A DNA stretch of 15,347 nucleotides from an uncultured Treponema sp. (GTDB taxonomy: Bacteria > Spirochaetota > Spirochaetia > Treponematales > Treponemataceae): NCBI GenBank assembly GCA_934699065.1, contig CAKUWD010000055.1, positions 1 to 15,347 of the forward strand. Reading direction: 5' to 3'. A program made the position numbers and the translations under genes. Shown in pieces: positions 7,201-14,066 of this stretch. How positions within the stretch are numbered: position 1 is the stretch's first letter; the number at the start of each line of letters is the position of its first letter. Below the pieces are notes generated by a model that saw nothing but the letters and a program-made list of their open reading frames with translations, was not told where the DNA came from and searched no databases.

Positions 7201-7290
7201 TGGGGCGTTACGGGGCGGCCAGCCCCGTTAGAAGGGGTAGCGGAAAACGCCGGAGGCGGTTGGAGCGAGGGGAAGACTTTCCCCTCCTAA
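7201..7290. repeat. GC-rich hairpin repeat between divergent promoters
   Basis: Three consecutive stem-loops: ACGGGGC / GCCCCGT (7210-7228), CGCC / GGCG (7248-7258) and GAGGGGAA / TTCCCCTC (7267-7286). The block is far more GC-rich than its surroundings. It contains the run AGCCCCGTTAG followed by GGGGTAG, also found in slightly altered form at 15187-15207, so it belongs to a dispersed repeat family. Being upstream of both flanking genes, it is not a normal terminator position. Confidence 0.7.
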
Positions 7291-7295
7291 ATCGA

Positions 7296-7301
7296 TATAC
7301 T
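7296..7301 (+). promoter_or_regulatory. -10 box of the 7309 operon
   Basis: TATACT, 7 nt before ATG 7309, with no Shine-Dalgarno. The -35 region falls in the last repeat hairpin and matches the consensus poorly (AAGACT at a 17-bp spacing), so the promoter may need an activator or have been altered by the repeat. Confidence 0.5.
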
Positions 7302-7308
7302 CAACAAT

Positions 7309-7713
7309 ATGACAGACATTAACAAATTTCTTTCTGATATGCAGAAAACTCTTAAGCATGACCGCCAGAATAATGGTGGAAAAAGTAATTATGACCGTGT
7401 AAAGGGAGACCTGCGCAGACTTTTTGAACGAAATGCAGCAGCTGTTGGAGAGCTTGCTGATTCTGTTTTTGAATATTGGGAAAATGAATATATTTACAGG
7501 GCTGCGGATTTGACCTGGGAGCCGAACGAGGAAAATCAGAACCGGCTTGCGGCTTATCTTGCCTTTCTTGAAAACTCAGATGAGTATCAGGATCTTATTA
7601 GTGATTCGGATTGGGAAGAATTCGGCCGCCTTGTAAACTTTGAAGCAGAAGAACTTGATGTTGATGTTCTTCAGGATTTGATGAAGATTCTTGTAAGCAA
7701 GGGCGCGTACTAA
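7309..7713 (+). CDS. Conserved-looking hypothetical protein, acidic, helical
   Basis: 134 residues, no family recognised. No signal peptide or membrane segment. The N-terminal third is basic and helical (DINKFLSDMQKTLKHDRQ); the rest is strongly acidic and amphipathic (ENSDEYQDLISDSDWEEF, then EAEELDVDVLQDLMK), suggesting a small cytosolic all-helical protein. It is the first gene of a five-gene operon; the ATG has a -10 box 7 nt upstream. Its stop codon overlaps a possible ATG (TAATG) of the radical SAM gene, so translation of the two is likely coupled. Coding is supported by length, operon position and a start fitting the promoter; function is unknown. Confidence 0.75.
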   Translation: MTDINKFLSDMQKTLKHDRQNNGGKSNYDRVKGDLRRLFERNAAAVGELADSVFEYWENEYIYRAADLTWEPNEENQNRLAAYLAFLENSDEYQDLISDSDWEEFGRLVNFEAEELDVDVLQDLMKILVSKGAY

Positions 7714-7727
7714 TGGAAGGTCTTCCG

Positions 7728-8855
7728 ATGGAACAAATTGAAGAGTTCTACAAGAAGTGCCGCCAGTGCCCGAGAAAGTGCGGTGTGGACCGTACGGCAA
7801 ATGCGGTGGTTGAGTGCCCGACAGGGTGTATCGAAACCACCGCAGACTCTCAGAAATGTGGTTTCGATACGGTCTCTGACCTACTCAACCACCGTACGGG
7901 CTTTTGCCGCGAGACCTCAGACCTTCGCATTGCCTTTGCGGGCCTTCACTTTGGAGAAGAGCCTCTTGTTACGGTTTTCGGTGGCAGCGGCACTATCTTT
8001 TTTACCGGCTGTACTTTGCGTTGTGCCTTTTGTCAGAACTATCAGATTAGTCAGGATGGATTTGGGCGGGTTGTTGACTGCGCCGAATTTACCGACATCT
8101 GTTTGAGATTACAGGCTGCCGGGGCAGAAAATATAAATCTTGTTACGGGAAGCCATCATATTCCGCGGATTGCAGAATACCTGCGGGCGGCTAGAGACGG
8201 CGGAGTGACTGTGCCATTTTGCTGGAACTCTTCTGCTTATGAATCTGTAGAAATGCTGGAGCTTTTGAAGGGACTCGTTACAATCTGGTTGCCAGATTTG
8301 AAAACTCTGGACAGCGCTTTTTCAAGGAAACTTTTTGCCGCACCAGACTACCCCGAGGCTGCTATCGCCGCAATCAAATGGATGATAGAAAATAATCCTC
8401 TGGAAATTAAAGAGATTCCCGAGCCGCCGAACGCAAAGCCTGCCGAATGGGCAGAGCCAGGACAGCCACGTGATAAAATGCTGTCAGGAGTAATTATCCG
8501 CCACCTTTTTATGCCGGGCCACTTTGCCGAAACCGCAGATGTACTCGCCTGGCTTAAAGAAAATGCAGACGGCCGCGCCATCATCAGCTTAATGAATCAG
8601 TATACGCCGGTACCTTTTGAAGAAACGCCCGACCGGCTCGCAGCCCGCAGTTCTGCCCTCTCTTCAATAGAAAACCGCCTCGTCACCACCGAAGAAGACA
8701 GCGACATCCGCGACCTGATAGAAGCCTACGATTTTGAATACCTCTTTTATCAGGAGCTTACAGACGACACAAGCTGGCTGCCGGATTTCCGCCGCCCTCA
8801 GCCATTTTCAAATAAACTTGCAACGCCAATCTGGCACTGCCAGCATAAGTTATAA
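7728..8855 (+). CDS. PflX-like radical SAM protein (COG1313 type) with an in-frame repeat insertion
   Basis: Radical SAM Fe-S protein related to pyruvate formate-lyase activating enzymes; the substrate of this branch is not established. About 375 residues. The cluster motif is CTLRCAFC (Cys95, 99, 102) in FFTGCTLRCAFCQNYQIS; family-typical stretches follow: NINLVTGSHHIPRI, CWNSSAYESVEML, IWLPDLKTLD, GVIIRHLFMPGH and IISLMNQYTP. The N-terminus has the usual Cys cluster CRQCPRKCGVDR (Cys11, 14, 18). Between this and GFCRETSDLRIAFAGLHFGEEP the family is normally continuous, but here residues 27-57 are extra and coincide with a palindromic repeat. A second, non-palindromic extra loop lies near residues 224-250. 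Start: GGAAGG seven nt before ATG 7728; ATG 7713, overlapping the previous stop, is the alternative. Confidence 0.88.
   Translation: MEQIEEFYKKCRQCPRKCGVDRTANAVVECPTGCIETTADSQKCGFDTVSDLLNHRTGFCRETSDLRIAFAGLHFGEEPLVTVFGGSGTIFFTGCTLRCAFCQNYQISQDGFGRVVDCAEFTDICLRLQAAGAENINLVTGSHHIPRIAEYLRAARDGGVTVPFCWNSSAYESVEMLELLKGLVTIWLPDLKTLDSAFSRKLFAAPDYPEAAIAAIKWMIENNPLEIKEIPEPPNAKPAEWAEPGQPRDKMLSGVIIRHLFMPGHFAETADVLAWLKENADGRAIISLMNQYTPVPFEETPDRLAARSSALSSIENRLVTTEEDSDIRDLIEAYDFEYLFYQELTDDTSWLPDFRRPQPFSNKLATPIWHCQHKL
7790..7899. repeat. Palindromic element inserted in frame in the radical SAM gene
   Basis: Nested inverted repeat: outer arms CGGTGGTTGAGT (7804-7815) and ACTCAACCACCG (7883-7894), inner arms GTATCGAAACCAC (7828-7840) and GTGGTTTCGATAC (7858-7870). 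The octamer CCGTACGG occurs at both edges (7790-7797 and 7892-7899), possibly a target duplication. The extra coding part is 7806-7898, 93 bp and 31 codons, with no stop in the used frame. It resembles the GTGGTTGAG...CAACCAC repeats known from other genomes (family recognition from memory). Confidence 0.85.
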
Positions 8856-8867
8856 AAGGAAAATACA

Positions 8868-9326
8868 ATGAAAAAAGTTATAATCCCGGTAAAAATCCGA
8901 CAGGCAAGCACAAGCGACATCTCCGCAATGAACGAACTTTTTCGCAAAGATCTGGGCTACGAAGAATGTAGGCTCGAAATTGTCGAAAAGCAGTTTGCGG
9001 GACTGGACAATTCGCGGGAGGTCGTTTTTGTTGCTGAGGCAGAAGATGATTCCAGCCATATCGCAGGCGTAATCCACGTAGAAAAATATAACGTACTCTA
9101 CTTCCCAACTATGGCAAACATTCTGGGAATTGCGGTGTCTGCGGATTTCAGAAGGCAGGGAATCGGCTCAGCATTGCTGAAACGCGCAGAAGAATGGGCC
9201 CGCGAAAATGGAGCGGGCAGCATGAGACTGAACTCTGGTGAAAGCCGAAAGCAGGCTCACGAGTTTTACCGCGCCCAGGGTTATATTGATGATAAAAAAC
9301 AATTGAGATTTATAAAGGAGTTGTAA
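8868..9326 (+). CDS. GNAT family N-acetyltransferase
   Basis: 152 residues, a single-domain GNAT: transfers acetyl from acetyl-CoA to an amine of unknown identity. Begins IRQASTSDISAMNELF (about 10-25), the usual first strand and helix; strand 4 (NILGIAVSADF) leads into the acetyl-CoA pyrophosphate loop RRQGIGSALL, then MRLNSGESRKQAHEFYRAQGYI, the typical C-terminal helix with the Tyr near the active site. Cytosolic. AAAGGA lies 7 nt before ATG 8868, 12 bp after the radical SAM stop. Third gene of the operon; the hydrolase follows directly. The target could be an amino acid, peptide or antibiotic; the operon gives no firm hint. Confidence 0.9.
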   Translation: MKKVIIPVKIRQASTSDISAMNELFRKDLGYEECRLEIVEKQFAGLDNSREVVFVAEAEDDSSHIAGVIHVEKYNVLYFPTMANILGIAVSADFRRQGIGSALLKRAEEWARENGAGSMRLNSGESRKQAHEFYRAQGYIDDKKQLRFIKEL

Positions 9327-9327
9327 A

Positions 9328-10206
9328 ATGTCTGAAAAACCAACACCGCCATGGGCAAATGAGATTCCGGAAGGAAGTTTTATTTCTTACGCGCCGACCT
9401 ATAAAGTTGGCGAATATTTTGACCGCTTTCATAAGACTTCTTATGATGATATTACTTATTATTTTTTTGACCCGACCGAGCACGGTTATGAAAAAGGAAA
9501 AAAATATCCCCTTCTTGTTTTTATGCACGGCTACACAAATGCTCTTGAAGGAGATATCTGCATAAATTATACGGGCGCAGAATTTTATTCAAAGGATGAT
9601 TACCAGAAAACTCTGGGCGGCGCTTATGTGCTGGTTCCTCTTGCAAATGAATATCGCGGGGAAGATGGAAAAGTTCAAGGCAGCTGGGATGATTCTTATA
9701 TTCCCCGGGTTTATAATTTAATCTGCGACTTTATGAAAAATCAGGCTGAGCCAAATGGCGGAATCAGTAAGAAAGTGATTTTTGGAAATTCCCGTGGCGG
9801 AACTATGAGCATAAGAATGCCTGTACGCTATCCTGATTTTTTTGACATTGCAATTCCTGTTGGCGCAGATGCAATTGTAGATGGAAACAACCTGGACGTT
9901 TTTGAAAAGAATAACATTGGTCTCTTTCTTGCACTTGGTAAGCGGGATGAAATTAACAGTTATGAGGAAAGAATCAAACCTCTTTTACCGCGTCTTGAAA
10001 AGTTGAAGAACTCTTTCATTTTTACGCCAGACTGGGTTTACAACGGAGACCACGGAATTGCTTCCATCAATTTTGGATTTGAAATGGGCCAGCACTGCAT
10101 TACAAACGCGATGCACTGTAACCTCATGTTTGACGATGGCACGCCTATGGAACCGAGACTTCCAAAAGGTGTAACCGGCTGGCTGGCAGAGACGCTAAAA
10201 AAATAA
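9328..10206 (+). CDS. Alpha/beta-hydrolase (esterase/peptidase-like)
   Basis: 292 residues. Serine hydrolase fold: oxyanion-hole region YPLLVFMHGYTN (60-71), nucleophile elbow VIFGNSRGGTMS with Ser155, an acid candidate in LALGKRDE (Asp207 region), and His candidates His242 (NGDHG) and His256 (EMGQHC), the latter in the usual C-terminal place. No N-terminal signal peptide, so cytosolic; it starts with a soluble MSEKPTPPWANEIPEGSF. It resembles the prolyl-oligopeptidase/PHB-depolymerase-like esterases, but the substrate is not predictable. AAGGAG seven nt before ATG 9328, one base after the GNAT stop, so tightly coupled to it. Confidence 0.87.
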   Translation: MSEKPTPPWANEIPEGSFISYAPTYKVGEYFDRFHKTSYDDITYYFFDPTEHGYEKGKKYPLLVFMHGYTNALEGDICINYTGAEFYSKDDYQKTLGGAYVLVPLANEYRGEDGKVQGSWDDSYIPRVYNLICDFMKNQAEPNGGISKKVIFGNSRGGTMSIRMPVRYPDFFDIAIPVGADAIVDGNNLDVFEKNNIGLFLALGKRDEINSYEERIKPLLPRLEKLKNSFIFTPDWVYNGDHGIASINFGFEMGQHCITNAMHCNLMFDDGTPMEPRLPKGVTGWLAETLKK

Positions 10207-10223
10207 TAAAAGGATATTTTCAA

Positions 10224-11018
10224 ATGCAGGAAAAAATTAAAATCAGATTAGGCTTGCTTGGGCTCTGGGGCGAGTTTGCAGCATACTTTTTCATCTATAT
10301 AATTGCAACAAAAAACTTTTTTACTTTTACGGCAATATGGAGCAGCGGACTTGCAATCTATCTTCTTATAAGACTGAAGCTGCCTTCTGTAAAATATATT
10401 TTGATTTCCCTGATTTTCGGAATTGCAGTTTCACTTTGCTATCTTGCAGTTCAGATGAATATAATGGTCGTAGTTCACCAGGGCTTACTGGCAGGCTTGC
10501 CGACTATTCTTTCTTCTCTGGCTGTTTTTGCGGTAATGGAGAAAATTGGAAGTGAAAATGCCAGACCTTATTATCTGATTCGAACTTCCTGCAAAAGACC
10601 TTTCTATCAGGAGCTTCTTATAAGCCTTGCAATTGCGCTTGCTTCTGCGGCGGTACTTGCAGTAATTAATTTCTTTTTATCAAAAACTCACTCTACAGAA
10701 AACTTCGCAATCACCTGGCAGCGTCTTACAATCTGTCTGAGTCCTGCAATTTTTGAAGAGATGGCTTGCCGGGCAGTCTTTATGGCTTTCTGCGTATATC
10801 TTTTCCGTAAGCCGACAAAGTTCCAGCTTTTTACAATGTGGTTTATGATGATTGTACCTCACACACTGGCTCATCATTACAATCTGATAAGTTCTCTTTT
10901 ACTCTGCGTAATTTTCGGACTTCCTTTTGCTCTTCTTCAGAGAAAGCGTGATTTGACTTCCGCAATGGTAAGCCATGGTCTTGTAGATGCAATACGCTTC
11001 TGCATTTTTGGATTTTAA
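10224..11018 (+). CDS. CPBP family intramembrane glutamic endopeptidase
   Basis: 264 residues with about seven to eight hydrophobic segments. CPBP (CAAX protease / bacteriocin-processing, Abi) signature: Glu178-Glu179...Arg183 in FEEMACRAVF, His213 with a further HH at 217-218 in VPHTLAHH, and His251...Asp255 in VSHGLVDAIRF. These are the family's glutamate/histidine active-site motifs in the right order. Such proteins cleave substrates in the membrane; known roles range from prenyl-protein or bacteriocin processing to immunity, and the one here is unknown. AAAAGGA lies upstream of ATG 10224. Last gene of the 7309-11018 operon, closed by the terminator 9 bp later. Confidence 0.88.
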   Translation: MQEKIKIRLGLLGLWGEFAAYFFIYIIATKNFFTFTAIWSSGLAIYLLIRLKLPSVKYILISLIFGIAVSLCYLAVQMNIMVVVHQGLLAGLPTILSSLAVFAVMEKIGSENARPYYLIRTSCKRPFYQELLISLAIALASAAVLAVINFFLSKTHSTENFAITWQRLTICLSPAIFEEMACRAVFMAFCVYLFRKPTKFQLFTMWFMMIVPHTLAHHYNLISSLLLCVIFGLPFALLQRKRDLTSAMVSHGLVDAIRFCIFGF

Positions 11019-11026
11019 AATACTTA

Positions 11027-11062
11027 CATGCCAGGAATTACCCTGGCATGGGGCTTTTTTTT
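11027..11062 (+). terminator. Intrinsic terminator of the 7309-11018 operon
   Basis: CATGCCAGG (11027-11035), 6-nt loop, CCTGGCATG (11042-11050), then GGGC and an eight-T run (11055-11062). The T-run overlaps the stop region of the convergent DUF3021 gene. Confidence 0.93.
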
Positions 11063-11501
11063 ATATTGCTTCGTTAATCTTTTTTGTCTGTTTTCGGTAA
11101 TAAAGTGTAAAGCAAATCCACATAATCACATAAATCACGATAAAGATTGCAAACCAGATTATTGTGCTTCTGACGGTGTGAGGGAACCAGCCACAGAGAA
11201 AGCCTGCAATATACATCACAACAGAAGTAATCACAAAATGCAAGACGGTTTGTGCGACAATACTCCAGCTGTCAATTTCAAAAATCAGGGTGGTCGTAGC
11301 AAAACTTATTCCAATTATTCCTGTAAGAAAATACTGGATTATTACAGCCGTCATCTGCGAGCTTGAATGCTGCAAAAGATAAGCCGAAACCGGATGAAAG
11401 CTTCCATTACCGCCGGCAAGTGATTCCAGAATCAAAATTGTCTGGCCAATAAAAACTCCATATACAAAACCCATTATTGCTCTTTTGAAAAATTCTTTCA
11501 T
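11061..11501 (-). CDS. DUF3021 family membrane protein, partner of the LytTR regulator
   Basis: 146 residues, four predicted membrane segments (about 8-28, 50-72, 80-104, 113-133) and a basic C-terminal tail (YYRKQTKKINEAI). Layout and sequence (FFKRAIMGFVYGVFIGQ at the start, GFLCGWFP before the last span) fit DUF3021 proteins, which typically follow a LytTR gene and are thought to restrain that regulator from the membrane, as in LytTR regulatory systems of Firmicutes. AAGGAG lies 7 nt before ATG 11501. A longer frame to 11564 exists only because a palindromic repeat stays open in it and is rejected as the start. Distal gene of the 12652-11061 operon. Confidence 0.85.
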   Translation of the reverse strand: MKEFFKRAIMGFVYGVFIGQTILILESLAGGNGSFHPVSAYLLQHSSSQMTAVIIQYFLTGIIGISFATTTLIFEIDSWSIVAQTVLHFVITSVVMYIAGFLCGWFPHTVRSTIIWFAIFIVIYVIMWICFTLYYRKQTKKINEAI

Positions 11502-11517
11502 GATAAAACTCCTTATA

Positions 11518-11543
11518 GATCCCGAATCAAGTTCGGGATGACT
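11518..11543. repeat. Ubiquitous palindromic repeat ('HPELDSGS' type)
   Basis: ATCCCGAA (11519-11526), loop TCAAG, TTCGGGAT (11532-11539), followed by GAC. Read on the minus strand it gives HPELDSGSI, a recurrent peptide from palindromic repeats in many bacteria (family recognition from memory). It lies in the 65-bp gap between the LytTR and DUF3021 genes. Confidence 0.82.
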
Positions 11544-11566
11544 TCTTTTAGTCCAAGATGACATCT

Positions 11567-12037
11567 TTAGCGATGCTTCATATTGAGAAGTTCCTTTTTG
11601 ATTTTACTCATATATCTTCTTGAAACTATTGCAGCTTTTCCGTTGGTAAAATTCACGCAGACAATTCCAGTCAGCGACATATCGAGTTTTGTTACCTTTG
11701 AAAAGTTTACAATATCCGTGTTCGAAATCCTTATGAAATCTGTCCAGCCGCAGTTTTGAGCAAGCTCTTCAAACTCATAAAGACGCAGCTTCAAAAGCAG
11801 ATTTTCTTTTTCAGTTTCCAGATAAACCTTTTTGTCCATACTGTAAATTCTGAAAATCTCATTCTGCTTAACCTGAATGCAATAATCCCCGTCCCAGCCG
11901 GTAAGCATTGCAGTACGTCCACTTTCATCCATACGGCTGATTTTTTCTGCAATGGCTTTTATGCCGACAGTTTCTGAATCTGCATGAATCACGCAGTAGG
12001 GCTTATCGCACTTTTCGATTTTGATTTGTGTTATCAA
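11567..12037 (-). CDS. LytTR-domain DNA-binding regulator
   Basis: 156 residues without a receiver domain. The N-terminal part (1-45, MITQIKIEKCDKPYCVIHAD) is short. The LytTR DNA-binding domain covers about residues 48-150: GDYCIQVKQNEIFRIYSMDKKVYLET, then YEFEELAQNCGWTDFIRISNTDIVNFSKV and LTGIVCVNFTNGKAAIVSRRYMSKIKKEL, the usual end of the family with its conserved serine-arginine-arginine-tyrosine stretch. The gene starts with TTG; AGGAG six nt upstream fixes this start. Together with the DUF3021 gene it forms a classic regulator/membrane-partner pair; no histidine kinase is adjacent. It probably controls its own operon through the direct repeats at 12701-12728. Confidence 0.88.
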   Translation of the reverse strand: MITQIKIEKCDKPYCVIHADSETVGIKAIAEKISRMDESGRTAMLTGWDGDYCIQVKQNEIFRIYSMDKKVYLETEKENLLLKLRLYEFEELAQNCGWTDFIRISNTDIVNFSKVTKLDMSLTGIVCVNFTNGKAAIVSRRYMSKIKKELLNMKHR

Positions 12038-12064
12038 AATAGACTCCTGTTTAATCGCATTTTA

Positions 12065-12652
12065 TTATCTGAAGGTTCTGTATCCTATTGTAAGTAGCGG
12101 AGTAAATTTTGAAAAGTCTTCAAAAACTTTTTTTTCTCCTCCTGCAAAAAATCTTTCTACTCCCCCAAACTCAAGAGAAAAGGCTGAGCGCTTCGCAAAC
12201 TGGAATTCAAAACCTCCGCCAAAATTCAAATTAATCATAAAAGGAGCACTTACAAACTCATGACCTTCGCAGGAAAACATCCCAAAGGCAAGTCCTGTAA
12301 AACCATAACTTCTTACGATGAAACCAGAACAATCAACTCTACCTCCAACAATCAGCTTATCTCCTATTTCTAAACCTCCGAAGCTAAACTGTTTTTGCGA
12401 ATCAAGATAACCGCCTTCTCCCTGGACATAAATGCAGTCTCGCAGTACAAAAGATTTTTCGCAGGGAAGAAGATTTACACTAAACTCTCCAAAACCACCT
12501 GAAAAATCCTGTCCACAAGCCCAGAAACCGCCAGAGACGATTCTATAATTAAAGTTTGCAGAAGCAGCCCCGGCTGTCGCGCCAGCCTCTTTCGCAAATC
12601 CAACGCTGCAAATTAATGCGACCAGAATTAATGAAATTATTATTCTTTTCAT
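12065..12652 (-). CDS. Exported glycine-rich hypothetical protein (outer-membrane-barrel-like)
   Basis: 195 residues. N-terminal signal peptide MKRIIISLILVALICSVGFA, with cleavage likely after GFA. The mature part is rich in Gly and aromatics in alternating strand-like blocks (SGGFWACGQDFSGGFGEF, GEGGYLDSQKQFSFGG, MINLNFGGGFEFQF), ending LLTIGYRTFR; this suggests a small beta-barrel outer-membrane protein, though the last residue is Arg rather than aromatic. Four Cys in the mature part could form disulfides. No family recognised. ATG 12652 is preceded by a -10 box 7 nt upstream; 27 bp separate its stop from the LytTR start, so it heads that operon and is a candidate output gene of the regulator. 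Confidence 0.75.
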   Translation of the reverse strand: MKRIIISLILVALICSVGFAKEAGATAGAASANFNYRIVSGGFWACGQDFSGGFGEFSVNLLPCEKSFVLRDCIYVQGEGGYLDSQKQFSFGGLEIGDKLIVGGRVDCSGFIVRSYGFTGLAFGMFSCEGHEFVSAPFMINLNFGGGFEFQFAKRSAFSLEFGGVERFFAGGEKKVFEDFSKFTPLLTIGYRTFR

Positions 12653-12659
12653 GATTCGC

Positions 12660-12665
12660 AGTATA
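12660..12665 (-). promoter_or_regulatory. -10 box of the exported protein / LytTR / DUF3021 operon
   Basis: TATACT on the minus strand, 7 nt from ATG 12652. At the 17-bp spacing no -35 resembling TTGACA is present (TCACAA), as expected for an activator-dependent promoter. Confidence 0.55.
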
Positions 12666-12700
12666 AGGCAGAGGGCCATTCTTGTGATATTTTTGGCGAC

Positions 12701-12728
12701 AAGTGGTAATTTATTGTGATAAGTGGTA
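12701..12728 (-). promoter_or_regulatory. Direct-repeat operator candidate for LytTR regulator
   Basis: On the minus strand TACCACTT occurs twice, 12728-12721 and 12708-12701, separated by 12 bp (20-bp period); the match extends with GAYAAGTGGTA on the plus strand. It lies about 48 to 76 bp upstream of the predicted start point, just above the empty -35 region. Paired direct repeats with 12-13 bp between them are the known LytTR binding layout. Confidence 0.5.
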
Positions 12729-12729
12729 G

Positions 12730-12843
12730 AAAAGAGTCGGCATGAAGCTGATTAATGGCAAGAGTACCCGCACTTATCCGAAAACAGGAATTACTTCGGG
12801 AGAGTTCACCTGCGGGCTCACCCGCGAAGATTTTGAGAATTAA
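12730..12843 (+). pseudogene. 3' relic of a GNAT acetyltransferase gene
   Basis: From 12730 the plus strand reads KRVGMKLI, then RTYPKTGITSGEFTC and REDFEN-stop, aligning with the last codons of the intact GNAT gene at 14643-14753 (25 of 33 residues identical from the shared GMKLI block onward). A stop (TAG, 12727-12729) immediately precedes it, and the remainder of the gene is missing. Many differences are synonymous, so this is a diverged paralogue fragment rather than a recent copy. Its end overlaps, antisense, the last codons of the 6-TM protein gene. Confidence 0.85.
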
Positions 12844-13429
12844 AATGAATAAAGGCTAAAACTCCAATCGGTAGAAAATAAGCACACCAGAATTCGAGGG
12901 CAAGTATTCCGCCATGGCTGGAGTGACCTTCTGCCATGAAACTAAAAACTCCGGTCAGCGGCATTATAAAGCAGCTTAAGAAAAATACTCCGTGAATTAT
13001 CATAAGCCATTTGAGCCACTTATCTACCTTTGTTTCTGCTTTCATTGCCAGCCCGAAAAAGAAAGTTGAAAGCGCCATCATTCCATAGCCGAGTAAATCA
13101 TAAAAGAAGAAAAGTCCGCCGTAAGAATAATCAAGCAGAAGAGTGGCCTGGCGATTGAGTTCAGACAAGCGGACGCTTGTTGTCTGTGCATAATACACAA
13201 GTAGAATCAGCACGGCATAAACTGCGGCAAAAAGCAAACCTGCATTTGCGGCAACTTTATGCTCCTTATCACTTTCGCTGTGAAGTCCTGCCGCCATAAT
13301 CAGATAACTGAAGGCCAGAATAATGCAGACAAAATAACTCCAGAAGCTGGAGAAAGGCATAAAAAGCGCAAAGAGCGCAACCGAAATAATTACCAGCAGG
13401 GCTCCGATTTTTGAAATTATTTTGTTCAT
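12818..13429 (-). CDS. Six-TM membrane protein in a TetR operon, function unknown
   Basis: About 203 residues, six predicted membrane segments: residues 6-24, 27-46, 60-80, about 105-125, 137-158 and 175-195 (WCAYFLPIGVLAFI). No family recognised and no catalytic motif seen; a His-rich loop (EGHSSHGG) precedes the last span. Start: AGGAG, encoded by the last codons of tetR, sits 6 nt before ATG 13429 but directly abuts the ATG at 13435, so 13429 (MNKIISK) is preferred. Coupled to the TetR gene and presumably repressed by it; an effector-responsive membrane or transport role is possible but unproven. Its last codons (NSQNLRG) are antisense to the GNAT relic, so the present C-terminus may be a secondary product of rearrangement. 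Confidence 0.8.
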   Translation of the reverse strand: MNKIISKIGALLVIISVALFALFMPFSSFWSYFVCIILAFSYLIMAAGLHSESDKEHKVAANAGLLFAAVYAVLILLVYYAQTTSVRLSELNRQATLLLDYSYGGLFFFYDLLGYGMMALSTFFFGLAMKAETKVDKWLKWLMIIHGVFFLSCFIMPLTGVFSFMAEGHSSHGGILALEFWCAYFLPIGVLAFIHFNSQNLRG

Positions 13430-13431
13430 TT

Positions 13432-14043
13432 TCATCTCCTGTATAATTGATTAAACTGTTTGATATGCGCAATCAATATCTTAGTGGCTTCCTCTTCCCG
13501 CTCAGGCTCCCTGTCACATAAAGTCAAAAGCAGATAAAAGGGAGCATAAAACTGAAGTGTCATGATATCTACGTTGTCCGTTTTAAAGGCACCGGCGGAA
13601 ACCATCATCCCCATCATTACTCCCTGATAAGATAAAGGATCATCCACATACTGCTTTGTATAAAGGGCTGCCAGTTCTTTATCATGAAACTGCTCTATAG
13701 TCAGCATTTTTCGAAAACGCTGATTGTATTCATCATGAAGATAATATTGAAAAAGCCCTAAACCAATTTTGATGGAAGCCTCTTCTGAGATTTTTGTATA
13801 AGTGTCGCCATCTGCCTTAGCATCTGAACCGTTGATGCCAAGATGCTCTGCTGTTTTCATAAACTGCTTCTGCATTGCTTCGATAATTCCATCAAAAATT
13901 GCCCGTTTGTTTTTGAAATGCTTATACAGGGAAGGAGCTTTTATTCCAACCTTCTGGGCAATTTCTCCAACAAAAACATTTGCATATCCCTTTTCTGAAA
14001 AAAGAGTTAGCGCTTCATTAATTATTTTTTCTTTTGTATTCAT
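13432..14043 (-). CDS. TetR/AcrR family transcriptional repressor
   Basis: 203 residues, the usual length. The N-terminal helix-turn-helix covers about residues 8-55: KIINEALTLFSEKGYANVFVGEIAQKVGIKAPSLYKHFKNKRAIFD, with the recognition helix in KAPSLYKHF. The C-terminal ligand/dimerisation region is helical and not assignable to a ligand. No clear Shine-Dalgarno; the transcript should have a leader of about 36 nt. Two palindromes at its promoter (14067-14082, 14092-14109) suggest autorepression. The stop overlaps the next gene's first possible ATG (ATGA), and the closing codons supply that gene's Shine-Dalgarno. Confidence 0.93.
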   Translation of the reverse strand: MNTKEKIINEALTLFSEKGYANVFVGEIAQKVGIKAPSLYKHFKNKRAIFDGIIEAMQKQFMKTAEHLGINGSDAKADGDTYTKISEEASIKIGLGLFQYYLHDEYNQRFRKMLTIEQFHDKELAALYTKQYVDDPLSYQGVMMGMMVSAGAFKTDNVDIMTLQFYAPFYLLLTLCDREPEREEEATKILIAHIKQFNQLYRR

Positions 14044-14066
14044 TTTGATTCATGAATTAGTTATTG

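Noticed and set aside
7201..7290. Terminator pair between divergent genes
   Set aside because: No T-runs follow the stems, both flanking genes are transcribed away from it, and the block has a relative at 15174.
11028..11366. Plus-strand frame after the CPBP terminator
   Set aside because: It is antisense to the DUF3021 gene and begins inside the terminator hairpin.
11502..11564. N-terminal extension of the DUF3021 protein (HPELDSGS)
   Set aside because: The extension comes from an open palindromic repeat; AAGGAG seven nt before ATG 11501 marks the true start.
13430..13435. ATG 13435 as start of the 6-TM protein
   Set aside because: The Shine-Dalgarno AGGAG directly abuts it with no spacing; ATG 13429 has a 6-nt spacing.
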